From an uncultured Lachnospiraceae bacterium (GTDB lineage Bacteria; Bacillota; Clostridia; Lachnospirales; Lachnospiraceae), in NCBI GenBank assembly GCA_910587045.1, contig CAJULG010000001.1:436116-500115 (forward strand): a stretch of 64,000 nt of DNA, in the 5' to 3' direction. The first letter of the stretch is position 1, and each line of letters begins with the position of its first letter. The translations under genes were made by a program, and so were the position numbers. This document shows, in pieces, positions 37,310 through 46,659 of the stretch. The notes beneath the pieces were generated by a model. It made no database searches, had not been told where the DNA came from, and saw only the letters and a program-made list of their open reading frames with translations.

Positions 37310-38422
37310 TCATGATTCAAAAATATTCTGAACCTTCTCGATAACAACTTCCTTCATATCGCCACGCGTCTTTTCATACTGCAATGCCGACTCCAGTGTC
37401 TGCAGTAATTCCATACGGGAATCCGGATCAATATCTTTAATATATTCTTTGATCACAAGATTCTTCATTTCGGTAACATTACTCAACCCTGCCATCTTCT
37501 CTAACATTTCTTCATAATTGAAGCTGAGATCATTCTTAATCTCTGCTTCCTTCCTGGCACAAATGTCGCACTCTGCATCACTGACCTTATTAATACAGCC
37601 ACAGACGCAGGTCCATATCATACCATTGGACTGATATTTGACAACTGCATCAATGCCACGCTTCTTCTTCAGACTCTCTAAGCGTCGATAAGACAGAGTG
37701 GTGCTGATCGGCAATTCATCACAGGCAACTACCTTTCTTGCCGTTACATACTTGCGTACGATCACCTTCGCATCCTTGATCATCTTTACTTCCCGTTCCT
37801 TGATATCACATTCCACCCAGTCAGCTTCTAATTGTGAAATATTATTCTTCTCAAAGGTAAAATCCATATCCCGGAGTACGACCTTCTCATCATAATAGGT
37901 AGTAAGCTCCACATCAGCGCGAATAGCACGGATCTCTTCATTCCGGTAATTCATGAAGATCGGCGAGATCCGGGTGGTATTCTTATCTGCACGGATCCGG
38001 ACCTGTACCGGACGGAGCAGCATCTTCGTGTAGTAATTCGTTACATACAGATCCTGATGGACGCCTTCATATTTTCGATTCTCCTTCTCCTTCACCAAAA
38101 CTGCAGTACCGGTTGCAATAATACCGATGGTGTTATTGTTCGTAATACTGCTTGTCAGTTCATTATACCGGAGCGTAATACCGATTACTGCATTCGCTCC
38201 ACGCTTATTCGCCTCTTCTTCCAGCATACTGACTGCAGTCTGGTGTACCTGTGCCAGGCGCTTGGTCATTGCCTTACTTTCCTTCGCATCCATCTCCAGA
38301 CTTCCCGTAAACTCCTGGAAGAATTTTGCAGACAGCGCTGTCTGTCCACTTACCAGTCCTAAATAATCCGTAATCTCATATCCCTGAATGTCAGAACCGG
38401 ATGTCATAATAATATTTTCCAT
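37310..38422 (-). CDS. YbjQ-domain protein with C-terminal zinc ribbon
   Basis: The 370-residue protein begins with a YbjQ/DUF74-like domain (about 1-115: GYEITDYLGLVSGQ, a RGANAVIG strand, and TGTAVLV). The middle (about 120-270) is predicted beta-rich. A CxCxC...CxxC zinc-ribbon-like cluster (WTCVCGC and CDIC) lies near residues 270-290, and the last 75 residues are helical. YbjQ proteins usually consist of the first domain alone and form pentamers; their role is unknown. The start at 38422 is set by GGGGAGG upstream. It is a monocistronic gene with its own terminator. Confidence 0.7.
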   Translation of the reverse strand: MENIIMTSGSDIQGYEITDYLGLVSGQTALSAKFFQEFTGSLEMDAKESKAMTKRLAQVHQTAVSMLEEEANKRGANAVIGITLRYNELTSSITNNNTIGIIATGTAVLVKEKENRKYEGVHQDLYVTNYYTKMLLRPVQVRIRADKNTTRISPIFMNYRNEEIRAIRADVELTTYYDEKVVLRDMDFTFEKNNISQLEADWVECDIKEREVKMIKDAKVIVRKYVTARKVVACDELPISTTLSYRRLESLKKKRGIDAVVKYQSNGMIWTCVCGCINKVSDAECDICARKEAEIKNDLSFNYEEMLEKMAGLSNVTEMKNLVIKEYIKDIDPDSRMELLQTLESALQYEKTRGDMKEVVIEKVQNIFES

Positions 38423-38546
38423 AGTCAGCCTCCCCATTATTACTAAATTTATGATTAAAATTATAGCATATTATACAATGGAAGCCAATGGTATTTTTCC
38501 TCTTTTTCATCATTTCAGAGAAATTCGTTCATTCGCATAAAAATAA

Positions 38547-38576
38547 TTGTACAAATCGCTTTGTTTCTTCTATAAT
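38547..38576 (+). promoter_or_regulatory. Promoter of the amidohydrolase gene
   Basis: TTGTAC (38547-38552) is 18 bp from a perfect TATAAT (38571-38576), giving a leader of roughly 90 nt. Confidence 0.6.
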
Positions 38577-38671
38577 AAGATTGCTTTGGGAAATACTAAC
38601 ACTATTATCCTGTCCAAAGCCAGTCAAACCAGAGCATTGATATATAAAGAACAGAAAAATGAGGTGATATC

Positions 38672-39484
38672 ATGATCATAGATTTCCATACCCATGTCTT
38701 CCCGGAAAAAATTGCCGCCGGCACGATAGAAAAACTGGAGGATTTCGCCCATATCAAGGCGCATTCAGATGGCCTGCTGGAGGGATTGAAAGCTTCCATG
38801 CTGAAGGCAGGTGTCGATTATTCCGTCATCCTTCCGGTCGTAACGAAACCTTCTCAGTTTCAGACCGTAAATGCATACGCTGCCTCCATCCATGGAAGGG
38901 ATGGCATCATTTCTTTTGGCGGCATCCATCCGGACAGCAGTGATCACAGGGGTGAATTGCAACAGATCGCAGAACTCGGTCTTCCCGGCATCAAGCTTCA
39001 CCCGGATTATCAGGGCCTGCATATTACGGATCCCCGTTACCTGCGGCTGATCACCTGTGCCGTTGATCTTGGCCTGATCGTCACGATCCATGCCGGCATT
39101 GACATCGGACTGCCACAGGAAGTGCATTGTCCACCGGAGGAAGCCCTGCAGATGCTTCAATATGTGGAAGAGCATGCCAGAGAGCCGGAGGCTGCCAGAA
39201 TTATCCTTGCGCATACCGGCGGATACGGACAATGGGACGAGGTGGAGGAATTGCTGACAGGAAAGCCGGTCTATTTTGATCTGGCCTATACTTTTGGCCA
39301 TATAAGTGAAGCACAATTACTCCGTATCATCCATGAGCATGGTGCAGACCGGATCCTGTTTGCTACAGATTCACCCTGGAACAGTCAGCAGGACGATATT
39401 GCCGCTCTGTTAAAGCTTGGATTGACCCCGGAGGAACAGTCTGCCATCCTGGGTGATAACGCCAGACATCTACTGCATATATAA
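38672..39484 (+). CDS. Metal-dependent amidohydrolase (TIM barrel)
   Basis: The 270-residue protein fits the Amidohydro_2 family. Metal ligands visible are the HTH pair in DFHTHVFP at the N-terminus, a histidine in GIKLHPDYQG, ILAHTGGYG, and the final aspartate in LFATDSPW. The family includes decarboxylases and hydrolases; the substrate cannot be assigned. The ATG has a GAGGTGAT site. Its 3' end overlaps the convergent radical SAM gene by 15 bp. Confidence 0.85.
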   Translation: MIIDFHTHVFPEKIAAGTIEKLEDFAHIKAHSDGLLEGLKASMLKAGVDYSVILPVVTKPSQFQTVNAYAASIHGRDGIISFGGIHPDSSDHRGELQQIAELGLPGIKLHPDYQGLHITDPRYLRLITCAVDLGLIVTIHAGIDIGLPQEVHCPPEEALQMLQYVEEHAREPEAARIILAHTGGYGQWDEVEELLTGKPVYFDLAYTFGHISEAQLLRIIHEHGADRILFATDSPWNSQQDDIAALLKLGLTPEEQSAILGDNARHLLHI

Positions 39485-40384
39485 ACTCCCCTGCTCTACG
39501 TTACGCTGGTAAAATTCCCGGATAATAGTATTCATTACCATCCGCTTATTTCCGCTCCATTCCGGCGCGATCAGCAGGCGTTTCGGTCCATCTCCCGTTA
39601 AGCGGTGGATTACCATGGATCTGGGCAGATGGCGGATACACAATTCCAGTACATTGATATATTCTGATAATTCCATCGTCCGAACCGCTCCTGCTTTATA
39701 TTCCGCAGCCAGATCGGTTCCTTTTAAAACATGCAGTAACTGTAATTTAATTCCCTGGGTATCGGTATGTCCTACATAATCAATAGTATTCAGCATATCC
39801 TCCATACTTTCTCCCGGCAGCCCCAGGATCACATGCGTGATCACAGAAATATGACGCTTCTTCAATTCATTTACCGCCCGTTCATAGACATCATTTTTAT
39901 AACCGCGCCGGATATACCCGGCTGTCTCCTCTTTTGCAGTCTGCAATCCCAGCTCTATCCAGACAGGAATCCTCTTCTGCAGACGTTCCAGCATGGTCAG
40001 TATATCCTCCGGCAGGCAGTCCGGCCTGGTTGCGATCGAAAGAATCTTGACAGAAGGGTCTGAGATTGCTTCCAAAAACAGTGGCTCCATTTCCTCTACT
40101 GTACCGTAGGTATTGGTAAACGCCTGAAAATAGGCAATATATCCCACAGACTCTTTGGGCAGCTTCTTCTGAATCTGCTTCTTCGCCATGGCAAGCTGTT
40201 CCGTTATGCCCAGTCGCTGATCCGCTGCAAAATCCCCGGAGCCGTTTCCGCTGCAAAAGATGCAGCCCCGGCTGCCGCAGGTCCCGTCCCGGTTCGGACA
40301 GGTCCTGCCGGCATCCAGGGCCAGCTTGTATAATTTCATTCCATATTCCTGTTTTGCAAATTCATTGAATGAATGATACCACAC
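39470..40384 (-). CDS. TIGR01212-type radical SAM protein (YhcC/YtqA-like)
   Basis: The 304-residue protein has the family N-terminus ending KLALDAGRTCPNRDG and the iron-sulfur cysteines in TCGSRGCIFCSG, followed by FQAFTNTYG and the barrel motifs WIELGLQTA and HVILGLPGE. The reaction of this family is not established. Translation starts at GTG (40382-40384), set by AAAGGAATT eight bases upstream and by alignment of the N-terminus with relatives. It ends convergently into the amidohydrolase gene. Confidence 0.88.
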   Translation of the reverse strand: MWYHSFNEFAKQEYGMKLYKLALDAGRTCPNRDGTCGSRGCIFCSGNGSGDFAADQRLGITEQLAMAKKQIQKKLPKESVGYIAYFQAFTNTYGTVEEMEPLFLEAISDPSVKILSIATRPDCLPEDILTMLERLQKRIPVWIELGLQTAKEETAGYIRRGYKNDVYERAVNELKKRHISVITHVILGLPGESMEDMLNTIDYVGHTDTQGIKLQLLHVLKGTDLAAEYKAGAVRTMELSEYINVLELCIRHLPRSMVIHRLTGDGPKRLLIAPEWSGNKRMVMNTIIREFYQRNVEQGSLYMQ

Positions 40385-40400
40385 GTTTAATTCCTTTTTC

Positions 40401-43400
40401 CTATTCTTCTACCGATTTGATCTCACTGATATCAATTACCGTCAGATCATCATTGTTTGCCTCCAGGCTGGTCAGCAATGCATCTGCAGTATCCAGGCTG
40501 GTCAGACAATACACACCGGTCTCGATCGCATGTCTCCTTATGATGAAGCCATCCTTGCTGCGTTCTACTCCCTGTGCAGGAGTATCAATGATCAGGTCAA
40601 TCTCATGGCTTAAGATCAGATCCAGCAGATTCGGTGAAGGTTCTTCTACCTTATTGATCACCTCGGCCGGCACGCCGTTTTCACTTAAGACCCTTGCAGT
40701 ACTCTTTGTCGCATGAATCTCATAGCCCAATGCCTGAAACCGTCTTCCAATGTCAATGGCATCCAGCTTATCCGCATCCTTTACAGTAAGGATCATCTTC
40801 TTGTGCTTTGGAAGCTGTACGCCTGCTCCTAAGAATGCCTTGTAAAGCGCCTCATTATAATTCTTCGATATACCCAGGCACTCACCGGTGGACTTCATTT
40901 CCGGCCCTAAGCTGATTTCCGCACCGCGAAGCTTTTCAAACGAGAATACCGGCATCTTAATCGCATAATATTCTGATTTCGGCTGCAGACCCGGTGTATA
41001 ACCCAGATCCTTAAGCTTTACTCCGGTAATTACCTTGGAGGCCAGATCTACGATCGGAATTCCTGTTACCTTACTGATATACGGTACGGTACGGGAGGAG
41101 CGCGGATTCACCTCGATCACATAGACCTCATCCTGATATACGATAAACTGAATATTGATCAGGCCGATCACATGGAGACTTTTCGCCAGTTTTCTTGTAT
41201 ATTCCGTGATCACACGGTCAATCTTCTCCGACAATCCTGCCGGATAGACCGATATACTGTCTCCGGAATGAATACCGGCCCGTTCAATATGCTCCATAAT
41301 ACCCGGAATCACAATATCCTCGCCATCACAGACTGCATCAACCTCTACTTCCTTGCCCATCAGATACTTGTCTACCAGGATCGGATGCTCCTGTACATTC
41401 CGGTTGATCACCTCCATGAACTCAACAATATCCTTATCGGATATGGCAATCTGCATTCCTGCACCGCCTAATACATAAGACGGACGGACCAGAACCGGAT
41501 ATCCCAGCTCATGAGCGGCATTCAGCGCTTCTTCACAGGTATATACTGTACGTCCTGCCGGTCTTGGTATACAGCACTCCTCCAGAATCTCATCAAACAA
41601 TTCCCGATCCTCTGCCGCATCCACATTCTCTGCACTGGTTCCCAGAATATTGACTCCCATCTTTAGCAGGGCCTCTGTCAGCTTAATCGCAGTCTGACCG
41701 CCAAACTGCACCACAGCCCCATCCGGCTTTTCCAGATTGACAATGGATTCTACATCCTCCGGTGTCAATGGTTCAAAATAAAGCTTATCCGCAATATCAA
41801 AGTCCGTACTCACCGTTTCCGGATTATTATTTACAATAATGGTCTCATACCCCTGTGCCTTCAATGCCCAGGTGGAATGTACGGAACAGAAATCGAACTC
41901 GATTCCCTGTCCGATGCGGATCGGGCCGGATCCCAGCACCATGATCTTCTTTCTGGCATGATCCTCTTCTACTTCATTCACCCCATCGTAGCAGGAGTAA
42001 TAATACGGTGTTGTAGCCTCGAACTCAGCAGCACAGGTATCCACCACCTTGTATGCAGCATAGATCCCCATGGCATAACGCATCTCCTTGATCTCCTGCT
42101 CCGTCCGGCCCGTGATCATTCCGATCACGCAATCCGGAAATTCCATACGCTTTGCTTCCCGCATCAGATCCTCGGTCAGTTCTTCTGCTTCTGCCAGCGT
42201 CTGTTCCATCTTCACAATGTTGGCGATCTTATCCAGGAACCAGATATCCACCTTGGTAATAGCATGAATCTCTTCTAAGGAGATTCCCCTGCGGATTGCT
42301 TCCGCGATCACAAATACCCGCCGGTCATCCACCTTATGAAGCCGCTCATGAATCTCCTCGATCGGACGTTGCGAATAATCCAGATAGATCAGACTGTCTA
42401 CATGCTGTTCCAGGGAACGGAGTGCCTTCATCAGGGCTCCTTCAAAATTCGTACAGATACTCATAACCTCTCCGGTTGCTTTCATCTGCGTGGTCAGTGT
42501 ACGCTTGGCCTGAATAAATTTATCAAACGGCAGTCGTGGAATCTTCACGACTACATAATCCAATGCCGGTTCAAAACTGGCATAGGTCTTACCCGTGACT
42601 GCATTCCGGATCTCATCCAGATTGTAACCCAGTGCGATCTTGGCCGCTACCTTTGCGATTGGATAACCCGTTGCCTTGGATGCCAATGCAGAAGAACGGC
42701 TGACACGGGGATTTACCTCGATGACACAATACTCAAAGGAATCCGGATTCAGTGCAAACTGTACATTACAACCACCCTTGATTTCCAGCTCACTGATGAT
42801 ATTCAGCGCTGCACTTCGCAGCATCTGATGTTCCTTATCCGCAAGGGTCTGCGATGGTGCCACTACGATACTGTCACCGGTATGCACGCCAACCGGATCC
42901 AGATTCTCCATATTACAAATGGTTATACAGGTTCCATTGGCATCCCGCATCACCTCATACTCGATTTCCTTCCAGCCCGCAATACAGCGTTCTACCAGTA
43001 CCTGACCCACACGGGAAAGCCGAAGTCCATTTTCCAGTATATCAATAAATTCCGCTTCGTTTTCTGCAATTCCCCCGCCGGAACCGCCTAATGTATAAGC
43101 CGGACGCAGCACTGCAGGATAGCCGATGGTTTTTACGAATTCCAGTCCATCCTCCACCGTGGTAACAACCTGGGACGGAGCGCAGGGCTCGTGAATCTTT
43201 TCCATGGTCTTCTTAAATTCATCCCGATCCTCCGCCTTCTTGATCGTCTTTGCTGAAGTTCCGATCAACCGGACGTTATGTTCCCGCAGGAAACCGGATT
43301 CTTCTAATTCCATTGCTATATTCAGGGCCGCCTGTCCTCCAAGGGTCGGAAGCACACTATCCGGCTTTTCCTTCCGGATGATCTTCTTTACCACCTCCGG

Positions 43401-43610
43401 AGTCAGCGGTTCAATATATACCTTATCTGCGATTTCTTTATCCGTCATAATGGTGGCCGGATTAGAGTTGATCAATACAACACAGATGCCCTCTTCCCGC
43501 AGTGAACGGCATGCCTGTGTTCCGGCATAGTCAAATTCAGCCGCCTGCCCGATCACGATCGGACCCGAACCAATTACTACTACTTTTTTAATATTCGCAA
43601 TCTTTGGCAT
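40401..43610 (-). CDS. carB: Carbamoyl-phosphate synthase large subunit
   Basis: This subunit makes carbamoyl phosphate for arginine and pyrimidines from ammonia, bicarbonate and two ATP. The 1069-residue protein shows the two homologous ATP-grasp halves (GSGPIVIGQAAEFDYAG near residue 13 and GSGPIRIGQGIEFDF near residue 560) and the C-terminal allosteric domain (about 935-1069). Its ATG overlaps the carA stop by one base, so the two are translationally coupled. Length is typical. Confidence 0.98.
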   Translation of the reverse strand: MPKIANIKKVVVIGSGPIVIGQAAEFDYAGTQACRSLREEGICVVLINSNPATIMTDKEIADKVYIEPLTPEVVKKIIRKEKPDSVLPTLGGQAALNIAMELEESGFLREHNVRLIGTSAKTIKKAEDRDEFKKTMEKIHEPCAPSQVVTTVEDGLEFVKTIGYPAVLRPAYTLGGSGGGIAENEAEFIDILENGLRLSRVGQVLVERCIAGWKEIEYEVMRDANGTCITICNMENLDPVGVHTGDSIVVAPSQTLADKEHQMLRSAALNIISELEIKGGCNVQFALNPDSFEYCVIEVNPRVSRSSALASKATGYPIAKVAAKIALGYNLDEIRNAVTGKTYASFEPALDYVVVKIPRLPFDKFIQAKRTLTTQMKATGEVMSICTNFEGALMKALRSLEQHVDSLIYLDYSQRPIEEIHERLHKVDDRRVFVIAEAIRRGISLEEIHAITKVDIWFLDKIANIVKMEQTLAEAEELTEDLMREAKRMEFPDCVIGMITGRTEQEIKEMRYAMGIYAAYKVVDTCAAEFEATTPYYYSCYDGVNEVEEDHARKKIMVLGSGPIRIGQGIEFDFCSVHSTWALKAQGYETIIVNNNPETVSTDFDIADKLYFEPLTPEDVESIVNLEKPDGAVVQFGGQTAIKLTEALLKMGVNILGTSAENVDAAEDRELFDEILEECCIPRPAGRTVYTCEEALNAAHELGYPVLVRPSYVLGGAGMQIAISDKDIVEFMEVINRNVQEHPILVDKYLMGKEVEVDAVCDGEDIVIPGIMEHIERAGIHSGDSISVYPAGLSEKIDRVITEYTRKLAKSLHVIGLINIQFIVYQDEVYVIEVNPRSSRTVPYISKVTGIPIVDLASKVITGVKLKDLGYTPGLQPKSEYYAIKMPVFSFEKLRGAEISLGPEMKSTGECLGISKNYNEALYKAFLGAGVQLPKHKKMILTVKDADKLDAIDIGRRFQALGYEIHATKSTARVLSENGVPAEVINKVEEPSPNLLDLILSHEIDLIIDTPAQGVERSKDGFIIRRHAIETGVYCLTSLDTADALLTSLEANNDDLTVIDISEIKSVEE

Positions 43611-44692
43611 TACTTTGACACCTCCATCATATTCATAAATTCATCAAACAGAAAATCCGTATCCAATGGACCGGCACATGCTTCCGGATGGAACTGCACC
43701 GTCTGCACGTTCTTCCCTAAATAGTGAACACCTTCTACTGTGCCATCATTGACATTGATATAGCTTACCTCTGCAACCTCACGGTCCAGAGATGATTCCT
43801 TCACCATATATCCATGATTCTGCGTCGAAATATATACCTTTCCGTTTTTCATATTCCGCACCGGATGATTGGCGCCACGATGTCCATATTTCATCTTTTC
43901 TGTATCGCCCCCGTTTGCCAGTGCCAGTAGCTGGTGTCCCAGACATATGGCAAAAATCGGAACATTTGTCTGAAACAGCTTTCGGATCTCCTCTATCGTC
44001 TTTTTACAGTTTTTTGGATCCCCCGGTCCATTCGTCAGCATAATCCCATCCGGTTCCCCGGACAGGATAACCTCTGCCGCTATTTCCGCCGGATACAGCG
44101 TAACCTCACAGCCGCGCTTTTGCAGAGAACGGATAATATTTAATTTCACGCCCAGATCGATCATGGCAACCTTATAACGGCAGTCTCCCTCCGCAGGATA
44201 AACCTTCTGCTCCCTGCAGGTAACCTCTGCAACCACATGACCAATCCGAAATGCCCGGATCCTTGGCAGAACTTCATCCAGGGAATAATGCTCGTCTGTA
44301 GTGATCATACCATTCATCGTACCCTTTTCCCGAAGGATCTTGGTCAATGCTCTGGTATCGATTCCTTCAATACCGGTAATATTGTTTTTTAATAAATATT
44401 CCTCAAGGGTACATTCACATCTGAAATTACTTGGAAGCTTTGCGATTTCACGAACGATAAAACCAGATTGCCATGGACGTTCCGCCTCGGCATCTTCGAA
44501 ACATATACCATAATTACCAATTAACGGATACGTCATACAGACCGCCTGTCCTGCATAGGACGGATCTGTTAACACCTCTAAATATCCGGTCATGGATGTA
44601 TTAAACACGATTTCACTAATAATCTCTTTGGTCGAACCAACACTCTTACCGGTAAAAACAGTGCCATCTTCAAGAATAAGAAACGCCTTCAT
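43610..44692 (-). CDS. carA: Carbamoyl-phosphate synthase small subunit
   Basis: This glutaminase subunit delivers ammonia to CarB. The 360-residue protein has the N-terminal CPSase domain (KAFLILEDGTVFTGKS) and a class I amidotransferase with nucleophile Cys in FAICLGHQLLALA and the His/Glu pair in QFHPEACAGP. The ATG at 44690-44692 has a GGTGG-type site. A leader with a run of ten T residues lies upstream. Confidence 0.97.
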   Translation of the reverse strand: MKAFLILEDGTVFTGKSVGSTKEIISEIVFNTSMTGYLEVLTDPSYAGQAVCMTYPLIGNYGICFEDAEAERPWQSGFIVREIAKLPSNFRCECTLEEYLLKNNITGIEGIDTRALTKILREKGTMNGMITTDEHYSLDEVLPRIRAFRIGHVVAEVTCREQKVYPAEGDCRYKVAMIDLGVKLNIIRSLQKRGCEVTLYPAEIAAEVILSGEPDGIMLTNGPGDPKNCKKTIEEIRKLFQTNVPIFAICLGHQLLALANGGDTEKMKYGHRGANHPVRNMKNGKVYISTQNHGYMVKESSLDREVAEVSYINVNDGTVEGVHYLGKNVQTVQFHPEACAGPLDTDFLFDEFMNMMEVSK

Positions 44693-44729
44693 TTTTCCAC
44701 CTGTTCCTTTCATTTTCCTGGTTTTGCCC

Positions 44730-44770
44730 AAAAAAAAAAGACTAATAAGCCCCTATTGCTCAGCGCAGTC
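44730..44770 (-). promoter_or_regulatory. Possible attenuator in the carA leader (U10 tract)
   Basis: The carA leader contains an imperfect hairpin (GACT at 44767-44770 with AGTC at 44740-44743, inner AGC/GCT) immediately followed by ten uninterrupted T residues on the minus strand (44730-44739). That is terminator-like, although the stem is weak. No PyrR-binding consensus was seen. Confidence 0.35.
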
Positions 44771-44823
44771 CGTCACAAAAGCCATAGGCACAATCTTTTT
44801 CCGACAGTCCTTAAATTGATAAA

Positions 44824-44852
44824 AGTTTAACACAACCGGGGTTGCATTTCAA
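44824..44852 (-). promoter_or_regulatory. Promoter of carAB
   Basis: TTGAAA (44847-44852) is 17 bp from TAAACT (44824-44829). The -35 box lies within a perfect hairpin GGGGTTG/CAACCCC (44838-44856), which sits just after the queH stop and may be the queH terminator stem. Confidence 0.5.
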
Positions 44853-44865
44853 CCCCTTTCTCCAA

Positions 44866-45504
44866 TTATTTTGTATCCGACTCGCCTTCCCGTTCCTTCC
44901 GGGAAAAGATACACCCGCAATAATCCTGACGATAAAGCTGATATTCCTTTGATAACTGGATGGAGCGCTGATAGCCGTTCCGCTTTTTAAAATCTGCATA
45001 CAAATACTCTACGCCATATTTTTGTGCCAGGCGTTCTCCGATCTCGTTCAGCCAGAGGGCATTCTTGTGAGGACTGATGGAAAGGGTAGTCGTAAAATAA
45101 TCGTAACCTCCCTCTCTGCATTTTTTCGCAGTCTGCTCCAGACGCTGTTCGTAACAGTGATAGCAGCGTATCCCGCCCTCCGCTTCCTGCTCCAGCCCCT
45201 TTGCCATGGCATAGAATTCTTCGGGACGGTAATCCCCTATTTCAATAGTAACCGGATTCTGTAATGGAAATTCTCCCGTAAAACGTTTTAATTCATTTAC
45301 CCGCTTGTCAAATTCTGCTTTGGGTGCTATATTGGGATTATAATAGAACAATGAAATTCTAAAATAGCTGGATAGATATTCCAGTACATAACTACTGCAT
45401 GGGGCGCAGCATACATGTAATAACAAATTCGGTACAGTTTGACTGTCTGTAATTTCTACCAATTTTTCATCAAGTTTTTGTTGGAAATTGACATTTTTTT
45501 TCAT
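44866..45504 (-). CDS. queH: Epoxyqueuosine reductase QueH
   Basis: QueH performs the last step of queuosine tRNA-modification synthesis and replaces QueG in many Firmicutes. The 212-residue protein has the family's cysteine groups: HVCCAPCSSY (C32, C33, C36), RCYHCYEQRL, and the C-terminal YCGCIFSRKE. It was formerly DUF208. The AAAGGAGA site fixes the ATG. It stands alone upstream of carAB and divergent from a small gene. Confidence 0.92.
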   Translation of the reverse strand: MKKNVNFQQKLDEKLVEITDSQTVPNLLLHVCCAPCSSYVLEYLSSYFRISLFYYNPNIAPKAEFDKRVNELKRFTGEFPLQNPVTIEIGDYRPEEFYAMAKGLEQEAEGGIRCYHCYEQRLEQTAKKCREGGYDYFTTTLSISPHKNALWLNEIGERLAQKYGVEYLYADFKKRNGYQRSIQLSKEYQLYRQDYCGCIFSRKEREGESDTK

Positions 45505-45587
45505 GATTCTGTCTCCTTTATGGAATATAACGAATTTACATTGTGTTTTTTATGGCAAAAGTCGATACTTTTATCTATTTTTACTAA

Positions 45588-45616
45588 TTGACTTTGTTCA
45601 TTATTTACAATATACT
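45588..45616 (+). promoter_or_regulatory. Near-consensus promoter of the 77-residue gene
   Basis: TTGACT (45588-45593) is 17 bp from TATACT (45611-45616). Transcription would begin near 45,623, leaving a leader of about 78 nt. Confidence 0.75.
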
Positions 45617-45700
45617 AAATATAAACAAAGCGCAGTAGGCAATTTAAGAGTTATATTGTATATGTAACAGAAATTGACTAATTCATAGGAGGTAGTAGCT

Positions 45701-45934
45701 ATGACCGTGGATGAAGCAGTAAAAAAGTTCAAACTCGAACCATTGAACGTTTACACAGCAAAGGCAAAGGCCAAGGAACTGAATGTTGACGAGGTTTTAT
45801 ATATGAATGTTCAGAAGAACAAATATGCCTATATTGTAAAGGATGGCTCGCGTGGTTTTGTGTTATACCAGGACGAAAAAAGCTTGTATACCAAGATGTA
45901 CAAAGGTCTGAAGATGACTCCTTTACAACCTTAA
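45701..45934 (+). CDS. Small protein of unknown function (77 aa)
   Basis: I do not recognise the family. The product is soluble, with no signal peptide or membrane segment. It begins MTVDEAVKKFKLE, has a helical first half and a beta-like second half (KYAYIVKDGSRGFVLYQ). Expression signals are unusually good: a near-consensus promoter, a GGAGGT ribosome site and a strong terminator, which together suggest an abundant monocistronic transcript. Confidence 0.8.
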   Translation: MTVDEAVKKFKLEPLNVYTAKAKAKELNVDEVLYMNVQKNKYAYIVKDGSRGFVLYQDEKSLYTKMYKGLKMTPLQP

Positions 45935-45972
45935 TTACTTAGATATATTCGATTCCTTCCCTTTCATATGAA

Positions 45973-46000
45973 GAAAAAGACCAGGAAGCTGGTCTTTTTC
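45973..46000. terminator. Bidirectional terminator
   Basis: A perfect 12-bp stem with GAAG tetraloop carries A-rich and T-rich arms and is followed by TTTTTT on the plus strand. It ends the 77-residue gene and, from the other side, the convergent secreted-protein gene. Confidence 0.92.
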
Positions 46001-46014
46001 TTTTTTATTCCCGT

Positions 46015-46545
46015 CTACTTCCAATCCCCGTCTCCGTAGCAATATACCTCAGATGTATATCTGCCATGCGGCCGGTCAGAGGGCTTTATATCATCTGATA
46101 TTACATAGGTGATCACTACCCTGTTGCCACTTTCTTCCACGGACAATATCGCTTCCTCCGGTATATCGCCAATCCTGCCATAGACCCCATCCAGTTCACA
46201 GTCTGCGAGCGATTCTAAGAGAGACTGCTCTTCTCCCGCTTCTCTCTCATAGGAACGCCGCTCCTCAACAACCGTACACGGTGAACCATCTGCTGTGATA
46301 TACTGCATTCTATTATCCTCTGCTATTCCGTCTCTGCTCTCATTATTGTCAGTTCCCTCCTGATATTCCCGCAGGACGATTACGTCGCCATCTGAATCGA
46401 CTATCGTACTGTAAGTATCCTTCCCGGCTTCCGATTCTTCCTCTGAAACTCCTTCTGTACGATCCATATCCGCTTTTACCGGAACCTGTATTGTAAAAAA
46501 TGCAAGAAATGAAAATGCGAACAACAAACCGAGCTTTTTTCTCAT
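46015..46545 (-). CDS. Secreted protein of unknown function
   Basis: The 176-residue product has a signal peptide (basic MRKK, hydrophobic LGLLFAFSFLAFF, probable cleavage after VPVKA). The mature part is very acidic (runs such as EEESEAGKD and DNNESRDGIAEDN) and ends in a short folded segment with VISDDIKPSD and VYCYGDGDW. I see no known domain. The start at 46543-46545 is set by GAGGAG. It is flanked by terminators on both sides and so is probably monocistronic. Confidence 0.75.
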   Translation of the reverse strand: MRKKLGLLFAFSFLAFFTIQVPVKADMDRTEGVSEEESEAGKDTYSTIVDSDGDVIVLREYQEGTDNNESRDGIAEDNRMQYITADGSPCTVVEERRSYEREAGEEQSLLESLADCELDGVYGRIGDIPEEAILSVEESGNRVVITYVISDDIKPSDRPHGRYTSEVYCYGDGDWK

Positions 46546-46600
46546 ACGCCTCTCCTCTATCATTTTTACCAAGTTTCTATTTTTATACTAACACGGTAAA

Positions 46601-46632
46601 TACGGGTTGTCAAGAATTTCTGACAACCCGTA
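46601..46632 (-). terminator. Probable terminator of the nfn-guaB operon
   Basis: A perfect 12-bp stem (TACGGGTTGTCA and its complement) with an 8-nt loop lies 28 bp after the guaB stop. The T tract is short (TTTA), so its strength is uncertain. Confidence 0.7.
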
Positions 46633-46659
46633 AATATTGGCTAAAGTAAGCGATCCTCC

